From an uncultured Oscillospiraceae bacterium (GTDB taxonomy: Bacteria > Bacillota > Clostridia > Oscillospirales > Oscillospiraceae), in contig CAAGIT010000057.1 of assembly GCA_900769995.1 (NCBI GenBank), forward strand, positions 1-7,844: a DNA stretch of 7,844 nt. The letters run 5' to 3'. Position numbers and translations under genes: made by a program. Every line of letters begins with the position of its first letter. The first letter of the stretch is position 1. Below are positions 1 through 7,600 of the stretch, piece by piece. The notes under the pieces were generated by a model. It did not search any database and was not told the DNA's origin. It saw nothing but the letters and a program-made list of their open reading frames with translations.

Positions 1-20
1 ACACGACGCTCTTCCGATCT
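1..20 (+). other. Illumina sequencing-adapter remnant at the contig end
   Basis: The first 20 bases, ACACGACGCTCTTCCGATCT, are identical to the last 20 bases of the TruSeq universal (read 1) adapter as I know it. They are not genomic. The minus-strand reading frame happens to stay open through them, so automatic translation would add a false tail of about seven residues (KIGRASC) to the neighbouring protein. Genuine sequence begins at base 21. Confidence 0.97.
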
Positions 21-1392
21 TTTTGAGATTTCTGATGTCCACCGTGATTCTCTCGGTTTGTTTTTGGGATAATAAATGATACTCATTTTTTCTCGTTTCA
101 TTCGCCAAGGCGAAGCACGCATGAAACTCGGGAATATCTTTTAACATTTCGTCTTTCGAGATGATCTCATTGTCCGTTTTGGCTCCCAGCTTTGCAAGAC
201 AAATCGCCCAATATACATCGGCGTTGCTGGCATCGAACGAAAGGACAAGGTTCAGAAAATACTCTGCTTCTTCGAATAATCCCTGTTCGATCATTCGATA
301 GCTCAAGCGGATCAGCTCATCCCCGAGCAGAGAGATCTCACCGGAAAAACAGCCGATAAGTCGTTTCGCAAAATCACATTGCCGCTTATCCGTCAGATTT
401 TCGCAAAGCCAATTCAGACAAGTGACAACTTCGGCATTTGCGTCCGGTGCATATTTCAGCAAAAATTCCATTCCGCTGAGAATTTTATCATCTGCTTCGT
501 TATTTGCCAAATCGCAAAAGACAACCTCGCGCAGAGCATCCACGTTCGTCCTGTCAACCTCTAAAATGTTTTGTATACACTCCGTTTTCTCTGCCATGTC
601 TGACGTGCTTATGGCATATTGATAGTTGAAGGCAATGTATTCCTCAACATTTGAGGTTTTCAGCTTGTTAACCAGCAATTTGAAAGTTTCGTACTTTCTG
701 GTTTCAATTAAGCCGCGAAAGACAGTATCAATTTTATTCCGGCGTTTGCTGAAAGGAAACGGAAGTATCGTGTCTAAAATCTTTTTATAGGTCGCTCCGG
801 AAACCTTATCTTCGGCATCATATAATAACGACAAAATTTCTTCCGCAAACTCCTTAGAAGCACAACGCAGCAAGCTTTTAATGCTGTTGAAATCACTGCT
901 TCTAAAGCAATACATTTTCTTGACAAGTGCATCATTTGCAGATACTTGATATTCCGCCAGCAATTTATACCAAATCGCTTCCGCACAGCAAGGGTTGTGA
1001 AGCAAAACGGCATCGATATACTTTGCTGCCTCCTGCCACAGTTGTGCTTCCAACAGTGTGCGAATCAACCGTATGGATTCCTTTTCGCTAATGTCCGTTT
1101 CAACGTATGCCGGCTCTTTGCTTACCTTTTCAAGCTCTTCGACAAGGATCCTGTCAATGTTTTCTGCTTGCTGCACACAGCCTTCAGCAATATCAGTAAG
1201 AGCAAGTGCTGCCGATCTCGTTATCGTATTATCTTCAAATATTTCTGCGGCATTTCCGAAGTCCCCATCACGAAGCTCTGACACAGTGTGAATGTCGTTT
1301 TCTCTGTCGGCCTCCCATTTCTTTCCGCAGCACACGCAGAAACAACCGTTGTCTGCGCGAGTGATAGAACACGCTTTACATTTAGATGCCAT
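21..1392 (-). CDS. Zinc-ribbon protein with TPR-like helical repeats (5' part; 3' end lost at contig edge)
   Basis: About 457 codons are visible. The frame has no stop and runs off the left edge (formally to base 1 through the adapter). The start is the ATG at 1392-1390, chosen for a GAGGT ribosome site 5 nt upstream and a good promoter behind it. Residues 5-22 form a zinc ribbon: C5-x2-C8, then C19-x2-C22 in CVCCGKKW, with extra cysteines at 17 and 21. Residues 30-100 are acidic. From about 105 on the protein is alpha-helical. Residues 107-147 (LLEAQLWQEAAKYIDAVLL, then AEAIWYKLLAEY) and 362-431 (MIEQGLFEEAEYFLNLVL, then ADVYWAICLAKLGAKTDNE) look like TPR or Sel1-type helical pairs. The part between them is helical but less regular. 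No signal peptide or membrane segment is seen, so it is probably cytoplasmic. Clostridia encode many zinc-ribbon/TPR proteins of unknown role; scaffolding is a guess. Base composition is clearly more AT-rich than in the protease gene. Confidence 0.88.
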
Positions 1393-1397
1393 CTACA

Positions 1398-1402
1398 ACC
1401 TC
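1398..1402 (-). promoter_or_regulatory. Ribosome binding site of the zinc-ribbon gene
   Basis: Read on the minus strand this is GAGGT, followed by the 5-nt spacer TGTAG and the ATG at 1392-1390. It is a good match to the anti-Shine-Dalgarno sequence at proper spacing and decides the start codon. Confidence 0.8.
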
Positions 1403-1417
1403 ATTTATCTGGATTCT

Positions 1418-1437
1418 GTCTCATATCGTCGCATATC
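1418..1437 (-). repeat. Tandem 10-bp direct repeat in the 5' leader
   Basis: On the minus strand two adjacent copies read GATATGCGAC and GATATGAGAC, identical at 9 of 10 positions. They lie just downstream of the predicted transcription start of the zinc-ribbon gene and about 25-45 nt before its ATG. One helical turn of spacing fits an operator half-site pair, but a chance duplication is equally possible. A weak 5-bp inverted repeat (TGGAT/ATCCA at 1410-1414 and 1435-1439) overlaps it. Confidence 0.4.
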
Positions 1438-1447
1438 CATTCACGTT

Positions 1448-1476
1448 ATTATAGCACTGAACGGCCGGAATAGCAA
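1448..1476 (-). promoter_or_regulatory. Sigma-A-type promoter with extended -10 for the zinc-ribbon gene
   Basis: On the minus strand there is a perfect -10 TATAAT (1453-1448) preceded by TGC, which makes an extended -10. It is 17 nt downstream of a -35-like TTGCTA (1476-1471; 4 of 6 matches to TTGACA). Transcription should start near 1441, giving a leader of about 50 nt. The promoter lies between the two genes and points into the zinc-ribbon gene, so that gene can be expressed independently of the protease gene. Confidence 0.75.
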
Positions 1477-1578
1477 GAATAATTATTCATTTGGCGACCA
1501 ATGCAAAGGAAAAAGCAATCGCGTTCATTCAAACAAACTGCCGCATTCTGCGTGCCGATAGGTTCTTCAACACGCGAA

Positions 1579-1613
1579 CCGCCGAACCCCAATGGGGTCC
1601 GGCGGTGTTTTTT
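1579..1613 (+). terminator. GC-rich hairpin with T-run on the plus-strand side (intrinsic-terminator-like)
   Basis: The left arm 1579-1590 (CCGCCGAACCCC) pairs with 1594-1605 (GGGGTCCGGCGG) around an AAT loop. Eleven of 12 positions pair, with one A-C mismatch, and an extra A-T pair lies at the base. TG and then six T follow at 1608-1613 on the plus strand. It sits 28-62 bp beyond the protease stop codon, where the protease mRNA should end. Read in that minus direction, however, the stem is followed by GGTTCGCG-type sequence with no U-run. It is therefore a canonical terminator only for plus-strand (antisense) transcription. It may still stabilise or weakly terminate the protease mRNA 3' end. 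Confidence 0.7.
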
Positions 1614-1640
1614 AGGTTATGCGATTACGAAAGGGGTGCT

Positions 1641-4600
1641 TCAGGGTTTGGCAGGAACGATTGCAAGACCGTTCATGTCGATGCCGTCGCCGAGAATATC
1701 GACGCGCTCGACGGTGCCGTCCATCGCCAGCGTGTAGATGTTGCTCGCCGCGTCGGTGATGTAGAACAGGCCAACAGAGCTGTCATACGCCATCTCGGTC
1801 TTGCCCGGCACGACGCTCAGGTCGATATTTGTCGCAAGCGTCAAACCGCTGCTCAAATACTTATCCGTCTTGCCCAATGCAACGGGACCCCAATCGTTGC
1901 CCACATAATAGACATTGCCTTCCTCGTCGCAGGAGACGGCGCTGAGCGTCATCATGGTGTACAGGTAGCCGGACATGCTGTTATAGCTGCCGTCCATCTT
2001 CGAGACATCCTTGTACTGGTACAGGTAGAAGCCGCCGACGCCGTAGAGCAGGTCGTTGACCGGATCATAAGCGATGTCCTGAATACCGGTCCATGCTTCC
2101 AGAATACCCAGTGAGCTTGTCTGCTTGGTGAGCAGGTCGAAGCGATACAGACGGAAGGTGAAGTTGTCGTCAATGACATAGTACATACAGCCGTCACCCA
2201 TGGTAGCGCCCCTGATGTTGGTGCCGCCGGAGAGTACCGCGACCTCCTCCACCGTCTGCGCAGGCAGCGCGGGGTTGAAGCTGTAGAGGCGATCCTTTTC
2301 GGCAGAGACCGTGTATGCCAGCGACTGTGCACCGGAGACATCCACGACGGTGATCTCGCAGGTTGCGCTGACGGTCGGTGTCTCCACACTGGTAACAGTG
2401 ATGGTTGCCTTGCCTGCTGCAACTCCGGTGACAACACCGTTTTCAACAGTTGCGATCGTCTCATCGGAGGATTCCCAAACGACCGCAGCGTTCTCCGCAT
2501 TGCTCGGACGCACCTTTGCGGTAATCGTCGTGTTGCCGCCGATGGCGACACGGCCTGCGGTCTTATTGAGCAGGATGCCGTTGACCATGGAGACCGGCAC
2601 TTCCTCCGCAGAGGGGATCGCGGCGAGCATGCCCAATGTCGCGTTGCCTTCCTTAATCGTGCTGCCCGCACGGGTCTCGACGCACAGCTTGCCAAGGTTC
2701 AGCACGCTCATATCGTCAAGTACGATCATGTAGACGCCGGAGTTTTCGACGCCCATGTACTGATCGTCGCTCGTGGCGTTCAGATACAGACGGTTGGTCG
2801 CGTAGTCATAGGTCATCGCGGGGTTGTACTGCTGCGTGCCGTAGTAGACCGTGCCGGTATAGGCGCGTGCGCCGGGCAGATCGAGCACCTTGGTGCATTC
2901 ACCCGTGGTCTTGTCCACGGTATACAGCGCGGCATCCGTATAGGTATTGGGAGCGCCGGCAGCGTAGAGCGTGCCGTTCTTGTCCGCAGCCAGTGCAAAT
3001 ACGGACTCGTTCAGATCTGCAACCTTCGTCAGCGCGCCGGTATCCATGTTGACCGTCCACAGAGCGCCCATGACGCCGTAAGCGTCGCGGGACAGGGCGT
3101 ACATGGTGCCGGTGTTCCAATCCACCGCCATGCCGGTGACCTGCTGCGTATCGTGATTCAGGCCGTCCATACCGAGCTGGACATAGTTGTTGGTGTTCTC
3201 CGCGTCGATGCGCAGGAAGCGGCCGTTCTCGTTGTAGCCGTAGAAGCAGCCGTCATAGTAGCAGCCGACACGCAGGGAGTAGATGTTGATGGAGGTGTTG
3301 CCCAGGGTTGCGTGGCGCACATCATAGTCGTTGACATTGAGCCAGAAGTCATAGTAGCTGCTGCCGCCGTCATCGGAGGTCAGGAAGGCGCACATTTCGC
3401 CCGCTGCCGCATAGACCGTGACCTTGATGGAATCGGTGAACGGGCCGCCGTAGGTCGCCTCATCTTTGTTAGTGATGGAGACGGTGACGGTTGCCTCACC
3501 GATGCCGGTGTAGGTCAGCACGCCGAAGCGGTCAACCTTGACGACATTCTCATCCGAGCTGGTCCATGTGCGGGTGCGCACGGTGGGGCGGGCTGGCTCG
3601 GTCACGGTGTTGAGCTGTGCGGTTCCGCCGACCAAACCGGAGATGCTGTCGCCGTTGGTAATGTCAATGCTTTCGACCGGAATCTGTTTCGTCTCCGGCT
3701 CTTCGTCGGGGATGGCAAACATGACGGTCTGCTCAACGCCCGCCTTGCTGGAGACATCGCCCATATCCATGAAATTGGCAACGGTACGGGTCTCGTCCCA
3801 CGGATCCTGTTCCAGACGGACAAGGTAGAACGGAGACGCCTTGGAGCTCATGCAGGGGTTCCAGTAGATGCTGCCGGTGTTGTAATCGTAGGTCATTGCG
3901 GCATAGTACCATGTGTCGGTGCCGATGCTGCCGATCTGCGTCGTTGCGAGGGTGTCGGGATCAACGGTGTAAAGGCTGCCGAACATTCCGGAGATCACGA
4001 TGGTGCCGTCAGCGGTGACGCACATCGCCGGAGCCGTCGCGCCGTTGCCGATCTCGCCGGTAAACGCGCCGAGCGAATCAACATCGCCGGTATCAAGGTC
4101 AATGATGGCAAGACCGCCGTTGGTCAGATCGACCGCGTACATACGGCCGGTGTTGTAATCGAAGCCCATGTTGCCAAGCGCGATGCCGACGGTATAGCCG
4201 ACGACCTCGGGAGTGCCGAAGGTGGTCTCTTCCGGCGTTGCACCCTTGTTGACCTTGCTCTTGTAGAGGACAGTTGCGTTGCCGACTGCGCCGGTGCCGT
4301 CGTCACGGCCTTCCATGGTGACAAGGTAGACATAGCCGTTGTAGTATGCGCCGCCCTGCCACAGTGCCGGAGTGGTGCTTGTCTCGCCGGTGAAGGGATC
4401 GCTCACGGTCAGATTCTGCTTGCCGAGCTGCGTGACCTTGTTGGGCGTCTGATCGGAATAGGTGACCCATGTGAAGCGGTTGTCCGCGTTGGCAAAGTCC
4501 TCGATGATGTAGCTGTAAAGTGCTTCCTCGGAGGGAACGACCGTGATGGTGCAGCTTGCCGTGCGATCCACCCACGCGCCTTCGTTGCTCTGCGTCTCGG

Positions 4601-7600
4601 AATTCCACGGGCCTGCCCACTTATCCCAAACCTGTGCCTTGGCGTAGATCGTGACCTCGCCCTCCTGCTTTGCGGTGACGAAGCCGTACTCGTCCACGGT
4701 CGCAAGGGTCTCGTCGCTCGAGCTCCAGGTCACGGCGGTGGGGTCGCAGTTCCACGGCTTCCAGTTGATGTTCATGCGCTTGGTCTGACCCTCGACCATC
4801 AGCATCTCATAGGGGTTCATGGAGAAGCTCTCCGGCTTCGCGCCCATGATGAACAGGTCGGATTCGAGCTTGTTCGGAACGAACAGACAGGTCTGACCGC
4901 CCGCGCCGTAGGTGCCGACCTCGGTGCCCTTGCCGGTTTCCAGGTCGAGCGTGTAGGTGACGTTGATGTTCTTGTAGTAGTAGCCCGCCGGAGTCTGGCT
5001 GTGGGCGTACCAATACATCGTGCCGGTGTTGTGGTCATAGCCCATGGACTGAATGACGTTGACGCCAGAGTAATCCAGTACGTCGGCAAAGCCGGTAGCG
5101 CCGATGTAGGTGCAGTCGACAACATCGGCCCCCACAGTGTCGTCCCAGCGCTTTTCGGGGTTGATGGAGTACAGGTCGGCGTTGGAGTCGATGCCGTAGA
5201 GCTTGCCATCGGTGGTGCAGCCCAGCGTCAGCAGCTCTGCGCCCTCGGGCAGACCCACGATGCGCGCTTCCGCGTCCACATAGAAGTCGCCGCTCCACTT
5301 GGAGATCCAGACGCGGAACAGGGCGTTGTAGCCGTTGTCCTTGCCGTCGCCGTCCTCATCGCCGCCGTAGCTCCAGCCGGTTGCCAGCAGGCTGTCCGTG
5401 CCTGCGCAGCTGCCCCACTGGTCATAGAGCTTGCTGACGGTGTCGGTATAATCCAGCGCCATGTCATAGAAGACCCAGTAGCCGCTGCCGCCGATCTTGC
5501 CGTTCTGCTCCACCAGCGTCTGCGCGCCCCAGTAGGTGCCGGACGGGGTGACCAGCTCCAGGTTGCCGTTGACGGCGTTCTGCGCGATCAGATAGCCGTT
5601 GACGAATTCCGCCGCGTAGTAGCGGTTGGAGGAGTCGAAGGTCTCATTGCGGTAGTCGGTGAAGTCCGACTTCTTCGCGCTGAACCAGCCTGCCTCGACC
5701 GCCGCGAGGTCAAAGGTCTCGCAGCCGTACAGACGGTCGCTGCTCAGCTCGACGGGAGCGGGCTTGACATCGTTCTGTGCGCCGAGGTTCAGGATAACAT
5801 CATACTCCGTCTCGTTGCAGGCATAGTCCGCCAAAACGAGGGTGAACTCGTTGCTGAAGCCGGTAATGTCGAACCGCTGCGTAAAGGTGGTGCCCGGCTC
5901 GTTATCGACCCCGAATTTGCCCATAATGACGCCGGTATTGCTGACGAACAGCACGGCGGCGACATACTGGTTCTCGGTGATCTCCAGCTCAAGGTAAGTG
6001 CGGTCGCCTTCGGTGATCAGCGCATTTTGCAGATCGTCCGCGTTTTCGAGCTTCGGCGCGTTGAGGTCAAGCGTGACTTCAAAGGTACGGCTGTCATCGA
6101 CGATATTGTCGCCGTCATCGAGCCATGCCTCCATCTTGTAAACAACACGGGTGCCGTCGGGCAGCTTCTGCGCATCGTCGCCCTCACCAACCATGCCGTT
6201 CCACAGCTCGCCGTAGTCTGCGAGGAAGAAAGCGGGAATGATCATACCATAGCTGGTATTATAGTAAGACTTGGTGATGTTTTCGCCGTCAATGTAGAAG
6301 TACTCCTCGCCGGTCGCCTTATCGGTCACGGTGAAGGCAAGCTTCTTGGCATTGCGGAACATGCCGATGTCGATCTCCGCCAGCGGGTTGGCGTAGGAGA
6401 ACGCGTTGTACTCGTCGCCGGACTTGCCCGCGCGGATGTACGGGTTGGTGCCGAGCTGGGAGTTGTTGGTGTAGACATAGAAGTCATACAGAGAGCCGTT
6501 GTCGTCAAAGATGGGAGCGTCCGACCAGTCGCCGTAGAAGCCGACCATCGGCATGGTGAGCGTCGGGTGCTCGCCGTTCTCCGCCTCGGCATAGAGGAAG
6601 CCCTCAACATAGATGCCGTTCGGGAACTGCGCAAGATATGCCTTGTCCTCGTCCGTCAGCGTCAGGGTGGCCGTCAGCTCGACCGTCTCGCCCGCAGGCA
6701 CGGTAACGATGTTCGCCGGTGCGGGGATTGTTTCCGTCAGATCAACGGCAACTTTCAGCTCCGCGCAGTAGTCGGTGATGACCTTTGCGTCGGCTGTGTC
6801 GATGGTGCCGTCGCCGTTGACATCGAGATAAGCATAGTGGACGTTGCTCTCGTCGAGCGTCGCAGTGCCGTCAACATGGCACAGCAGGACGCGGGCATCC
6901 GCCGTAGTGATCTCGCCGTCGTCGTTGAAGTCGTACTTCAAACCGAGGTCGATATTGCCCGATACCTCGACCTGCGCCGCAAGGGCATAAGGCGAGTTGT
7001 CGATGAACTGCATTCCGCCCGCCTCATAGATGGCTTCGGTCAGGACGGAGCTGCGGAAGGTATAGGACTGTTCCTCGCCGGAAAGGTTCGTGACAGTGAA
7101 ACGGAAGGTGTACTCGCCCGTCTTTGCGGGGTCGTCACCGAATTCCACCTTGGGTCTGCCCTCCGTCGCGTCCGGATTGGACAGATATGCCGGACTGGTA
7201 GTCGCACTGACCAGATCGGCAAGACCTGCGCCCTGTGCTCTCGGGGAGTATTCCAGTCCCTCGGCAACCTCCAGCGGTGTTGCGGTGCTCATCAGCAGGT
7301 CGGCAGCGACCTGGCGCAGCTCCGTGCCGGTCAGCTCCGGATAGTTCTTTTCAAGATACTCGACCAGAACCGCCATTGCGCCGGTGATCTGCGGTGTTGC
7401 CATCGAGGTACCGCTCATGGTTCCGTAGTAAGAACCGGAAATCGCGGGATCGACGCAGGAATAGATGCTGCCGCCCACGCCCGTGATCTCGGGCTTGAGC
7501 TTCAGATCGGGGGTGACGCCCCAGGAGGAGAAATCGCTGATCGTGCGGTCAAGCTTAAACTCTTCCGTGCTGCCGTCGCAGACGGTCAGCGTGCCGATGC

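Larger units (their letters stand above)
1393..1640. other. Intergenic region between the two minus-strand genes
   Basis: This 248-bp gap holds the ribosome site, tandem repeat and promoter of the zinc-ribbon gene and the terminator-like hairpin. I see no convincing small gene here. The stretch 1477-1578 has no further structure I can support beyond short weak inverted repeats (for example GGTTC/GAACC at 1561-1565 and 1576-1580). Confidence 0.7.

Noticed and set aside
774..1013. Minus-strand 79-codon frame within the zinc-ribbon gene
   Set aside because: It is an alternate frame of the same strand inside the long frame that carries the zinc ribbon and TPR-like repeats.
379..1561. Several short plus-strand open frames opposite the zinc-ribbon gene
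   Set aside because: They overlap each other and the continuous minus-strand frame, lack recognisable motifs and ribosome sites, and are explained as shadows.
1491..2114. Plus-strand open frame of 207 codons beginning in the intergenic region
   Set aside because: It has no ribosome site, runs through the terminator-like hairpin, and most of it is antisense to the well-supported protease C-terminus. Its composition (many Arg, Ala, Val, His) is typical of an antisense shadow in GC-rich coding sequence.
1952..2695. Minus-strand 247-codon frame inside the protease gene
   Set aside because: Low-complexity Arg/Ser/Ala/Thr-rich translation typical of a shifted frame in GC-rich DNA; the overlapping protease frame shows BIG2 and propeller domains there.
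6765..6932. Ordinary EF-hand or calmodulin-like regulator instead of a dockerin
   Set aside because: The loops have D-x-N-x-D-G-x-I-x-x-x-D with a 36-residue period and lack the incoming E-helix and position-12 Glu of classic EF-hands, which fits type I dockerin better.
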